DNA of 64,000 nt from Chryseobacterium sp. HSC-36S06 (lineage in GTDB: Bacteria; Bacteroidota; Bacteroidia; Flavobacteriales; Weeksellaceae). The translations under genes were made by a program, and so were the position numbers. Location: assembly GCF_024171485.1 (NCBI RefSeq), contig NZ_JALJZX010000002.1:806001-870000 (forward strand). The letters run 5' to 3'. The notes under the pieces were generated by a model. It did not search any database, had not been told where the DNA came from, and worked only from the letters and a program-made list of their open reading frames with translations. Below, piece after piece: positions 54,501 to 61,898 of the stretch (positions within the stretch are counted from its first letter, which is position 1; each line of letters begins with the position of its first letter).

Positions 54501-55580
54501 ATGATTATCCGGAAGCTGCATCTCATCAATTTTAAAAACCATCAGGAAAAATCCTTTGAATTTTCACCCCAAATCAACTGTTTTGTAGGAAACAACGGGG
54601 TGGGAAAAACCAATGTTCTCGATGCGTTGCATTACCTTTCCGTAGCCAAAAGTTTTCTCGGAAACACGGATCTGAATAATATTAAAACGGATGAAGATTT
54701 TTTCGCTATTGAAGGCGAAATTTCTGATGGTGAAAAAGAAAATATCATCAAGGTTCAGATGCCGAAAGAGGCTAAGAAAATCATAAAAAAGAACGATAAA
54801 TCCTACGACAGAATTGCTGATCATATCGGATTTTTGCCCAGCGTAATAATTTCGCCTTACGATTCTAACCTGATTTCCGATTCTGGAGAAAGCCGCAGAA
54901 GATTTCTGGATGCCATGATTTCGCAGACTGATTCGGATTATCTTTTCAACCTGATTCAGTACCAGAAAACGGTGCAGCAAAGAAATGCACTGCTGAAAAA
55001 TTTTGCCAGAAACCGCTATTTCGATGCAGAAAACCTCGAAATTTACAATGAACCGCTGATCAAATTCGGTACAAAAATCTTTGAAAAAAGACAGCAGTTT
55101 ACCGATTCCATTGTCCCGCTGATTCAGCAGTATTACGATATTATTTCCAACGGAAACGAAAAGGTTACGGTAATTTATCAGTCGCATCTGCAGGAAAATG
55201 ATTTCGGGACTCTTCTGCAGGAAAATTCCGAAAAAGACAGAATGCTCACTTATACTTCAACAGGAATTCATAAGGATGATCTGGTTTTTGAGATGAACGG
55301 TAATTCGCTGAAGAAAATTGGTAGCCAGGGTCAGCAGAAATCTTTTCTCATCGCGCTGAAGCTTTCCCAAATGAACAGAATTAAAGAACTTACGGCAAAA
55401 ACGCCGGTTCTTCTTTTAGACGATATCTTCGATAAACTTGATGACACGCGGGTTTCGCAGCTGATTGAACTCGTGAATCAGGAGCATTTCGGACAGATTT
55501 TCATTACGGATACCAATCTGGAACGCACCGAAAAAGTGGTGAAAAAGATTAATGAAGAATCGAAAATTTTTGAAATTTAA
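54501..55580 (+). CDS. recF: DNA replication and repair protein RecF
   Basis: An SMC-like ATPase that helps load RecA at gaps. 359 residues. MIIRKLHLINFKNHQEKSFEFSPQINCFVGNNGVGKTNVLDALHYLS holds the Walker A motif. EISDGEKENIIKVQM and SPYDSNLISDSGESRRRFLDAMI are RecF-specific. GSQGQQKSFLIALKLSQ is the ABC signature and PVLLLDDIFDKLDDTRVSQL the Walker B plus D loop. Length is usual. It sits between the UbiA-like gene and a DUF721 gene, each 3 bases away, so the three are translationally linked. Confidence 0.97.
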   Translation: MIIRKLHLINFKNHQEKSFEFSPQINCFVGNNGVGKTNVLDALHYLSVAKSFLGNTDLNNIKTDEDFFAIEGEISDGEKENIIKVQMPKEAKKIIKKNDKSYDRIADHIGFLPSVIISPYDSNLISDSGESRRRFLDAMISQTDSDYLFNLIQYQKTVQQRNALLKNFARNRYFDAENLEIYNEPLIKFGTKIFEKRQQFTDSIVPLIQQYYDIISNGNEKVTVIYQSHLQENDFGTLLQENSEKDRMLTYTSTGIHKDDLVFEMNGNSLKKIGSQGQQKSFLIALKLSQMNRIKELTAKTPVLLLDDIFDKLDDTRVSQLIELVNQEHFGQIFITDTNLERTEKVVKKINEESKIFEI

Positions 55581-55583
55581 ACC

Positions 55584-55877
55584 ATGAAAAAGAAAAAGCG
55601 CGAATTTCAGTCTTCCGAACTAGTAAAATCATTTGCCCGAATTCATGGTTTCGAAGATAAACTGCTTGCTTTTGAAATTAAGGATTTTCTCAGCGAATAT
55701 CTAAGCGAAGCACTTTCCAATGAAATTGAATCTGTAAATCTGAATAAAAAAATTTTAGAAATCAGGATAAAATCTCCGCTTCTGAAAAATGATTTCAGAA
55801 TGCGGAAAACCTTCTTTCTGAATAAGTTTAAAGAAAAATTCGGCGAAGAAAATATTACCGATCTTCAGATTTTGTAA
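55584..55877 (+). CDS. DUF721 (DciA-like) small protein
   Basis: 97 residues in the DUF721 pattern: VKSFARIHGFEDKLLAFEIKDFLSEYLSEALSNEIESVNLNKKILEIRIKSPLLKNDFRMRKTFFLNKFKEKFGEENITDLQIL. DUF721 includes DciA, the helicase operator that helps load DnaB in bacteria without DnaC, and in actinobacteria it lies beside recF as here. A role in replication is therefore likely but not shown. Its last 23 bases overlap the convergent SpecificRecomb gene, so there is no room for a terminator. Confidence 0.82.
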   Translation: MKKKKREFQSSELVKSFARIHGFEDKLLAFEIKDFLSEYLSEALSNEIESVNLNKKILEIRIKSPLLKNDFRMRKTFFLNKFKEKFGEENITDLQIL

Positions 55878-57888
55878 CCACGGTATTATCCACCATTTCT
55901 TTCGCGCTGTCGTCCAGATCTGAGCGGAGCGGCAGGAAAAAGCGCAGCGGATTCTTCATGAAATACCTGAAAATTTCCTTATAAATTTCGGTCACCTCGC
56001 CAAAATTCACCTTTCTGGAACGGAAAGCCAATACCATCGAAAGTCCGAAACTTACTGCAAAATTGAAGAAACCGATCAAAAAGACGGTAATCACCGAAAT
56101 CCATACGGTGTAAGAATCGACCACAAATCCTTTACCATAAAAGCCCAGTGCAATATTCCCGGCGGCAAAAGTAATGTGGCGGATGTCGAGATCCAAGCCT
56201 AGAAAAAGCCCTACAGGACCTGTAATTCCGAGAAAGACACCAAACCAGAAATTGGAGATGATTCCGGCGGAGTTTCGGGCATAGTAATCTGAAATATTTT
56301 CCGCTGCTTTTTTACCCAGAAAGTAGTTCAGAAAAGGGTTTTTTGCGATTCTTTTCGGAATACTGTAAAATACAGAACTGTTGCCGATATTCCCGGAAAT
56401 AATCCCTGAAATAAAGAGAAAGAATCCTGCAATACACGCGTGGAAAATTGCTTTGGAATGAAACGGATCATGATCCTGAAGAATTTTCGTAGCTTTTTCT
56501 GCCGCAAAATTCTGCTGAAAGAGAACATCAAGTCCATAAATAATCGCAAGCGCTACCGGAAAAGCCAATGCCACATTACCCATAAATGCAATAAACTGCG
56601 ACCGGAAAACTTTGGAAACCAAATGCGCAAAATCGACATAGTTTTTCTGGGTATTTTCACCTTCAGAAAGCACCTTTGCCATCGTTGCCGCGGTCATTGC
56701 AGGCTGCTTGGTTGCTAATGTAAAACTCATCAGATAAATCATGATAAATCCCATCGCATAGTTGGTGGCATACAATATGGCGTGAGAAAAATCGCTTCCG
56801 GGAAGCGAGCCATAAAAAAGTTTAAGAACTACAAGGCAACCTACTATAATTCCGCCCCCGCTGGCTTTCAGGAACATGCTCATATAATCCCTGCGCGAAG
56901 AGGTAATGTAGTGCGTACCGGTTTCGGCAGTGTGATTGGTGATTAGGTGAGACATCAGCGTAGTACTGTCTGACACCAAATCGACCAGATTATTCTTGTG
57001 TGATTTATAATCCAGAATATGGAAAAACAGCTGTTTGGATTTACGCACAATATCTTCTTCCGCATCAATCACCATCACGTTATGAATGTCGCTCATGCGG
57101 TTCAGTTGCTGCCTGATTTTGATAAGCGACTGGTTGATTTTGCTGGAAATTCCGTATTTCGCGGAGTTTTTGAAGGCCAGTGTCACGAAATCAAGACATT
57201 GTTCCAGATACACTTTTATCTGCTTATAATGTACATCTTTGGAATTGAGGGTGAAATCAGGATTTTCAGCGTAATTTTCATTAAGTCGGTCGAGTTCATT
57301 TTGAAGCGCCAAAAAAGGATTATCGAAATTACGGTATTCAGGAGCCATATTAACAACTTCTACATCCATCGCATTTCCGATCACGCGCCACGCCAGTATA
57401 TTCATTGAAAAAAGCAGTTCTTTTTTCACTTTTGGCCTTAAAATTAAATCATCAATCCGAAGCAGACGGAAAAACTCACTCAGTTGTTCCTCGGGAAGAT
57501 TCTGGAAATACTGCAAATCCTTTGTTGGCCGTACAGAAGTGGCATCTACCAAAAACCAAACCGTATTTTCATGTTCTACGGCCGGAAGAATCTTATTCAA
57601 TAGCCTTTTTTTAAATTCCGGAAAAAAAGCGTTTTCCGATAAAATATTAGCTTCGGTAAGCGAAAGATTAAAGGGTTTCCCTTCAAAGACATGGTTGATA
57701 TAGAACGCAAAATTCTCAGTAACATCGGGGTTTGTACGCAGAAAATCAAGAATCCCACTAAAATCTGATGAGCGCAAGTTAAGCATCAATTCAGAGAGTG
57801 GTTCCAAAGATTTCGTCTCGTTGCGGAAACTGAAATATTTGGAAAGAAGGGTGCTAAAATCTGTCTTATTTCTTTTGTACAAAGGCAT
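55855..57888 (-). CDS. SpecificRecomb (Gcr) family membrane protein, annotated elsewhere as site-specific recombinase
   Basis: 677 residues. The N-terminal half (1-330) is soluble and helical. The second half has at least six strong membrane segments (GGGIIVGCLVVLKLFYGSL, AILYATNYAMGFIMIYLMSFTLA, FMGNVALAFPVALAIIYGLDVLF, FHACIAGFFLFISGIISGNIGN, GVFLGITGPVGLFLGLDLD, VWISVITVFLIGFFNFAVSFGLSMVL). The motif TLATKQPAMTAATMAKVL is conserved in PF10136. No Tyr or Ser recombinase catalytic residues are visible, so the recombinase label looks misleading. It lies 18 bases behind mtgA. Confidence 0.85.
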   Translation of the reverse strand: MPLYKRNKTDFSTLLSKYFSFRNETKSLEPLSELMLNLRSSDFSGILDFLRTNPDVTENFAFYINHVFEGKPFNLSLTEANILSENAFFPEFKKRLLNKILPAVEHENTVWFLVDATSVRPTKDLQYFQNLPEEQLSEFFRLLRIDDLILRPKVKKELLFSMNILAWRVIGNAMDVEVVNMAPEYRNFDNPFLALQNELDRLNENYAENPDFTLNSKDVHYKQIKVYLEQCLDFVTLAFKNSAKYGISSKINQSLIKIRQQLNRMSDIHNVMVIDAEEDIVRKSKQLFFHILDYKSHKNNLVDLVSDSTTLMSHLITNHTAETGTHYITSSRRDYMSMFLKASGGGIIVGCLVVLKLFYGSLPGSDFSHAILYATNYAMGFIMIYLMSFTLATKQPAMTAATMAKVLSEGENTQKNYVDFAHLVSKVFRSQFIAFMGNVALAFPVALAIIYGLDVLFQQNFAAEKATKILQDHDPFHSKAIFHACIAGFFLFISGIISGNIGNSSVFYSIPKRIAKNPFLNYFLGKKAAENISDYYARNSAGIISNFWFGVFLGITGPVGLFLGLDLDIRHITFAAGNIALGFYGKGFVVDSYTVWISVITVFLIGFFNFAVSFGLSMVLAFRSRKVNFGEVTEIYKEIFRYFMKNPLRFFLPLRSDLDDSAKEMVDNTVVTKSEDR

Positions 57889-57906
57889 ATTCCCTACAAA
57901 GATAAT

Positions 57907-58551
57907 TTATTTCAAACTTACGTTGTTCATCTGCCGCATGATCCAGCTGTGTTTTCGCTTGAGATAAGCTGAAGGATTTTTGGGATCGTATTTTTTTGGA
58001 TTAGGCAGGATGGCGGCAATCCAGGCGGCCTCACTTTTGGTTAGGTTTTTTGCGCTTTTATTAAAATAATATTCAGATGCGGCTTCAACTCCAAAAACTC
58101 CACGACCCATTTCAATGGAATTTAAGTATCGTTCCAGGATCACATCTTTGCCCCAAATAAGTTCAATAATGAAGGTATAAACCGCTTCCAAACCTTTTCT
58201 GATCCAGCTTCTGCCCTGCCACAGGAAAATATTTTTAGCAGTCTGTTGAGAAATGGTACTTCCGCCACGCAGTTTCTTACCCTGTTCGTTACTTTTCATT
58301 GCTTTTTCAATAGCCTTATAATCAAATCCGTTATGGCTGAAAAATGCCTGATCTTCCGAAGCAATTACTGCTTTCTTTACGTGGGTTCCCATTTCTTCGT
58401 AAGATACATAATCGCGTTGGAGCTTGCCGTACTGCAGTAAACCGCCAATCTGTGTAATCGTAACGGGCGGATTAAAGAATTTACCCCATACAATAAAAAG
58501 TATATTCGCGAGGATGAGTATAAAGATGAGTTTTTTGATTTTCTTCCACAT
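57907..58551 (-). CDS. mtgA: Monofunctional biosynthetic peptidoglycan transglycosylase
   Basis: Polymerises lipid II into glycan strands. 214 residues from ATG 58551 (MWKKIKKLIFILILANILFIVWG, one membrane helix). The GT51 motifs are ASEDQAFFSHNGFDYKAI (catalytic Glu near residue 65), KKLRGGSTISQQTAKNIFLWQGRSW, and KDVILERYLNSIEMGRGVFGVEAASEYYF. No transpeptidase domain follows. The in-frame TTG at 58572 is less likely because the membrane helix starts normally at 58551. The -7 box TATTTTTG lies at 58587. Confidence 0.96.
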   Translation of the reverse strand: MWKKIKKLIFILILANILFIVWGKFFNPPVTITQIGGLLQYGKLQRDYVSYEEMGTHVKKAVIASEDQAFFSHNGFDYKAIEKAMKSNEQGKKLRGGSTISQQTAKNIFLWQGRSWIRKGLEAVYTFIIELIWGKDVILERYLNSIEMGRGVFGVEAASEYYFNKSAKNLTKSEAAWIAAILPNPKKYDPKNPSAYLKRKHSWIMRQMNNVSLK

Positions 58552-58586
58552 AAACTTCAGGGTAATGAGCAATTATTAATTGTCTG

Positions 58587-58594
58587 CAAAAATA
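58587..58594 (-). promoter_or_regulatory. -7 promoter element of mtgA
   Basis: Minus strand TATTTTTG, matching TANNTTTG, about 36 bases upstream of the ATG. Confidence 0.55.
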
Positions 58595-58604
58595 GAAATA
58601 TTAA

Positions 58605-59651
58605 TTATTTAAGGGGCTTCAGGTATGTTAAATTATAATTGGGCAGCAATTCGGGATGAAAAATTTTGATGTAATCTTTCAGAATTAAATCAGAACGGAC
58701 TACTCCGCTTTCGAAAAAATCATTCGCACTTCCCTTCTCTTTCCCGCTCACGGTGTAGAGTTTTCCGTGATGGTATACATTCATTTTCGTATAATTGGGG
58801 TTGATTTGTAATAGTTCTTTCTTTGTTTTATGGTTTCCCACATTCACCCAAAACTCAGCATTCTGAGATTTCGCAAAAACTTCTTCAAAACTTAAAGGAA
58901 CTGCTTTCGAACGGGAGTTTTCAGCGTTAATATATTTAGCATTTGCATCTGCAATCAGTGTTGCTAAATTTGTTTTTCCGCCGGGTAAGAACCATTGGTT
59001 TCCGTACATTTCATTGGCAAGAACAACAGGTTTGTTCTGTGCTTTTTGTGCCAAAGCTCTCAGGGAATCATAGGAACTCTGAATCTCGTTAAACCGCACA
59101 GCTGAAGCTTTTTCAGGTCCTAAAAGTCTTCCGAAAACCATAAGATATTTGGATTTTTCCAAAGGATTCTGCTCCAGATATTCATCCAGAAAAACAATCT
59201 CGATTCCGTTTTTTCTGATGAGATCGTAGGTATTGTCAAAACTTGCAATATAATTCGTGAAGACCGCGTCGGGTTTTAGTGCGATAATTTTTTCGACATC
59301 ATACTTCTGCTCGTTTCCGATGTTCTGAATTCTTCCCTCTGAAATGAGACTATGAATTTTCTCCGAATAAACATACTCCGGACTGGAGATTCCGATGATT
59401 CTATCTTCTAAACTCAATTCTGTAAAGAATCCGACCAGACTTGCATTGAGTAACATTACTTTTTTAAAAGGCAGTTTCGAAACAGGAATATTGTAATTAA
59501 ATTTACCTGATTTTAACTTTACAAAATCGCCGTCACTTTTGAATGCGACATTTTCCGAAATTTTTTGCCAGTCGTTTAGCGTAAAATTTTCCTCCTTTTT
59601 ACATGACAAAAGCAGAAATAGAAATAAAAATGCAAAAAAAGTACGTTTCAT
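58605..59651 (-). CDS. ABC transporter substrate-binding lipoprotein (BtuF/FepB type)
   Basis: 348 residues. MKRTFFAFLFLFLLLSCKKEE is a lipoprotein signal with the acylated Cys at 17. The fold is the class III binding protein with two lobes: EDRIIGISSPEYVYSEKIHSLISEGRIQNIGNEQKYDVEKIIALKPDAVFTNY, then LVANE-type strands, and YTVSGKEKGSANDFFESGVVRSDLILKDYIKIFHPELLP at the end. The group binds iron siderophores, haem or cobalamin; which one is not readable. No permease or ATPase gene is adjacent. Confidence 0.88.
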   Translation of the reverse strand: MKRTFFAFLFLFLLLSCKKEENFTLNDWQKISENVAFKSDGDFVKLKSGKFNYNIPVSKLPFKKVMLLNASLVGFFTELSLEDRIIGISSPEYVYSEKIHSLISEGRIQNIGNEQKYDVEKIIALKPDAVFTNYIASFDNTYDLIRKNGIEIVFLDEYLEQNPLEKSKYLMVFGRLLGPEKASAVRFNEIQSSYDSLRALAQKAQNKPVVLANEMYGNQWFLPGGKTNLATLIADANAKYINAENSRSKAVPLSFEEVFAKSQNAEFWVNVGNHKTKKELLQINPNYTKMNVYHHGKLYTVSGKEKGSANDFFESGVVRSDLILKDYIKIFHPELLPNYNLTYLKPLK

Positions 59652-59653
59652 TT

Positions 59654-59683
59654 TTTGAAAGGAATAAAAAAGTGTTATATTTG
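59654..59683 (+). promoter_or_regulatory. Promoter of tRNA-Arg
   Basis: TTTG at 59654 and TATATTTG at 59676 with an 18-base spacer, close to the -33/-7 consensus. The tRNA starts 14 bases after the box. Confidence 0.75.
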
Positions 59684-59697
59684 CAGACCTAAAAAAA

Positions 59698-59771
59698 GGC
59701 CTCGTGGCGCAACTGAATAGCGCATCTGATTACGGCTCAGAAGGTTACAGGTTTGAATCCTGTCGAGGTCA
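59698..59771 (+). tRNA. tRNA-Arg (anticodon ACG)
   Basis: A 74-base cloverleaf. The acceptor GGCCTCG pairs with CGAGGTC (one G-T), the D stem is GCGC/GCGC, and the anticodon stem TCTGA/TCAGA encloses TTACGGC, anticodon ACG (A34 usually becomes inosine by TadA). The T arm is ACAGG-TTTGAAT-CCTGT. CCA is not encoded. Confidence 0.96.
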
Positions 59772-59774
59772 CAG

Positions 59775-59800
59775 AAACCCTGCATTAAGCAGGGTTTTTT
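59775..59800. terminator. Bidirectional terminator between tRNA-Arg and prmA
   Basis: AAACCCTGC pairs with GCAGGGTTT over a 5-base loop, followed by a T-run; it overlaps the prmA stop codon by 2 bases. Confidence 0.85.
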
Positions 59801-60626
59801 ATTTTTCCAGAAGCAAGGAAACCCATTCTTCACGCTGCAGTTTTCTTTTCAGAGTAAGTTTCTGCTCATTACAAACTTCCAGAATATCATCAACATCAAA
59901 GAAGCATAATCCTGAAAGCAAGAGCTGTCCTCCGTTATTTAAAACCGAAACGTAGGTAGGAATATCTGAAATAAGGATATTCCGGTTAATATTAGCCAGA
60001 ATTATATCAAAATTTTCGGCACCTAAATTATCCGCAGTTCCCTGAGAAATCTCAAGTTCTACATTGTTTCTTGCTGCGTTTTCCTTAGAATTTTCTACAG
60101 ACCATTCGTCGATGTCGATGGCAACGGTTTTTCCCGCACCTTTCTGTTTTGCAAAAATTGCCAGAACTGAGGTTCCGCAACCCATATCAAGTACTGTTTT
60201 GTTTTCGAAATCCATATCGAGCATCTGCTGGATCATAAGATAGGTTGTCGCGTGATGGCCGGTTCCGAAGGACATTTTGGGCTGGATAATAATTTCGTGG
60301 GGAAGGTTTTGGTTTTCGTGAAATTCTGCCCGGATGGAAACCTGATTTTCTACATTAATCGGCTCAAAATTCTTTTCCCACTCCTCGTTCCAGTTAATAT
60401 TGGGCATTTCCTGGTAGGTGTAGGAAATTTCTACGGCTTCATTGGTAAACATACTTATTTCCTGAAGTTTCTTTTCCTCCAAAAGATCTTTCTGAATATA
60501 AGCCAGTATTCCGTTGTGTTCCTCCGTAAAACTGTCGAAACCGATTTCGATGAGTTCTGCCATCAGGATTTCGTTCCAGGGTTGCAGGGGTGATATATTG
60601 AAGTTGAATTCTAAATAATTGTTCAT
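59799..60626 (-). CDS. prmA: Ribosomal protein L11 methyltransferase
   Basis: Trimethylates L11 of the 50S subunit. 275 residues. The N-terminal part (1-120) is the L11-binding domain. The SAM domain shows IIQPKMSFGTGHHATTYLMIQQML, motif I VLDMGCGTSVLAIFAKQKGAGKTVAIDID, and motif IV FDIILANINRNILISDIPTY with the NIN tripeptide. Length slightly shorter than E. coli PrmA (293). Its C terminus is met by the terminator shared with tRNA-Arg. Confidence 0.95.
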   Translation of the reverse strand: MNNYLEFNFNISPLQPWNEILMAELIEIGFDSFTEEHNGILAYIQKDLLEEKKLQEISMFTNEAVEISYTYQEMPNINWNEEWEKNFEPINVENQVSIRAEFHENQNLPHEIIIQPKMSFGTGHHATTYLMIQQMLDMDFENKTVLDMGCGTSVLAIFAKQKGAGKTVAIDIDEWSVENSKENAARNNVELEISQGTADNLGAENFDIILANINRNILISDIPTYVSVLNNGGQLLLSGLCFFDVDDILEVCNEQKLTLKRKLQREEWVSLLLEK

Positions 60627-60673
60627 GGTAATTTTTTTGTAAAAATAACTAATTTCTATTGATAAAGGGAACT

Positions 60674-60769
60674 GCGCCCCGGATTGAACGGCATGTTTGA
60701 GCTTTTTTCGGGCGGCGGCTTCGCCGCCGCCCGAAAAAAGCGAGTAGTGAAAGCCGGAAATGTGCGCCC
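60674..60769 (+). repeat. Dispersed hairpin repeat, copy D
   Basis: GCGCCCCGGATTGAACGGCAT and GTTTGAGC lead into a perfect 19-base-pair hairpin (arms 60701-60719 and 60723-60741, loop TTC), then GCGAGTAGTGAAAGCCGGAA. The right end lies 4 bases from the stop codon of the GT2 gene. Same family as the copies at 28162, 36553 and 41708. Confidence 0.85.
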
Positions 60770-60772
60770 AAA

Positions 60773-61780
60773 TTAATTCCTGTGAAAATGCGCAGGAAAT
60801 GCGTCTTCAGGTTTCTGGCGGAAGATATTGAGCAAAATCCAGGATTTCAGAAAGCCATAGCCGTAAGAGAACATCTGGATATAAGTTGAGATAACCGCGA
60901 ATGAAGCGATGCTGATATTTTTGGTTTTATACAGCGCGTGAAAAAATACGAGCACCGTGTATAAGCCGTACATCGCAAGGATAAATCCTTTCTGAAGCAG
61001 AAAATATTCGATGAATCCCAAAACATAACCAATAAGAAACAGGGATGGAAACGCAAATGAGATTTTCACGTAATTTGGGTGGCGTAGGTTAAGAATAGGT
61101 CTTGCACAACCAAACTGATAAACCTGTTTCGAGAATTTCCCAAAATCGACGCGCCGCTTATGATAAACCCCGATATCATCAAAAAAAGCCGTGGTAAAAC
61201 CATTCTCCCAAAGTGTCATGGAAAGGTCCGGGTCTTCGCCAATTCGCATTTCTGAAAATCCACCCACAGCCTGGAACGCTGATTTTTTGACGCCCATGTT
61301 AAAACTCCGAGGCTGGAATTTGGTAACGGTTTTTTTGTTTCCCCTGATCCCACCAGTGGTAAAGACCGAAGTCATGGAATAGGAAATCGCCTTCTGCATA
61401 AGGTTGAAACCTTTGTGCGCTTTATCGGCACCGCCAAAAGCATCGCAGGGAATTTCTGTGATGTTTTTTTTGATGTTTTCGATGTAATCTTTTTCCACAA
61501 TCACATCAGAATCCAAAAAAATTAGCCAGTCATTCTTTGCTCTTCTGGCGCCGTAATTCCTCGACAATCCGGGACCGGAATTGTCTTTTCTGAAAAACTG
61601 AATGTTTAAACTGTCGGTGAAAAGTTCGGTAGTCGGTCTTAAATCAATCATAGAACCGTCATCAACGATAATAACTTCAAAATCTTTGTCGGTCTGGTGG
61701 GACAATGAATTGAGCAGTTCGAAAAGTTCGTCTTTCCGGTTGAAAATGGCGATGATTATTGAAATGGTGTGCAATCTCAT
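60773..61780 (-). CDS. GT2-family glycosyltransferase
   Basis: 335 residues. The GT-A domain shows TISIIIAIFNRKDELFELLNSLSHQTDKDFEVIIVDDGS, NSGPGLSRNYGARRAKNDWLIFLDSDVIVEKDY (the DxD) and MRIGEDPDLSMTLWENGF (the ED motif). The C-terminal third has two or three membrane segments (ISFAFPSLFLIGYVLGFIEYFLL, AMYGLYTVLVFFHALYK), so it sits in the inner membrane. It probably adds a sugar to a surface glycan or lipid carrier. No neighbouring sugar gene helps define the substrate. Confidence 0.88.
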   Translation of the reverse strand: MRLHTISIIIAIFNRKDELFELLNSLSHQTDKDFEVIIVDDGSMIDLRPTTELFTDSLNIQFFRKDNSGPGLSRNYGARRAKNDWLIFLDSDVIVEKDYIENIKKNITEIPCDAFGGADKAHKGFNLMQKAISYSMTSVFTTGGIRGNKKTVTKFQPRSFNMGVKKSAFQAVGGFSEMRIGEDPDLSMTLWENGFTTAFFDDIGVYHKRRVDFGKFSKQVYQFGCARPILNLRHPNYVKISFAFPSLFLIGYVLGFIEYFLLQKGFILAMYGLYTVLVFFHALYKTKNISIASFAVISTYIQMFSYGYGFLKSWILLNIFRQKPEDAFPAHFHRN

Positions 61781-61898
61781 TTTTTAAAATGTTCAGTTGC
61801 GTCATCGTCCTGTTTATCTGGTAATAAACTAATAAGTCGCAAAAAATTAGAAATGATATCTAAAATATTCCAAAACATAAATTCAACTTTATCCTCAC

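Noticed and set aside
55855..57888. Mobile element suggested by the site-specific recombinase label
   Set aside because: No inverted repeats, attachment sites or cargo, and the protein is polytopic membrane; it is treated as a housekeeping envelope gene.
60674..60769. GCGCCC at both ends of repeat copy D as a target-site duplication
   Set aside because: The left GCGCCC aligns with the TAGCCCC of the other copies and so belongs to the element; six bases of GC-rich match are not significant.
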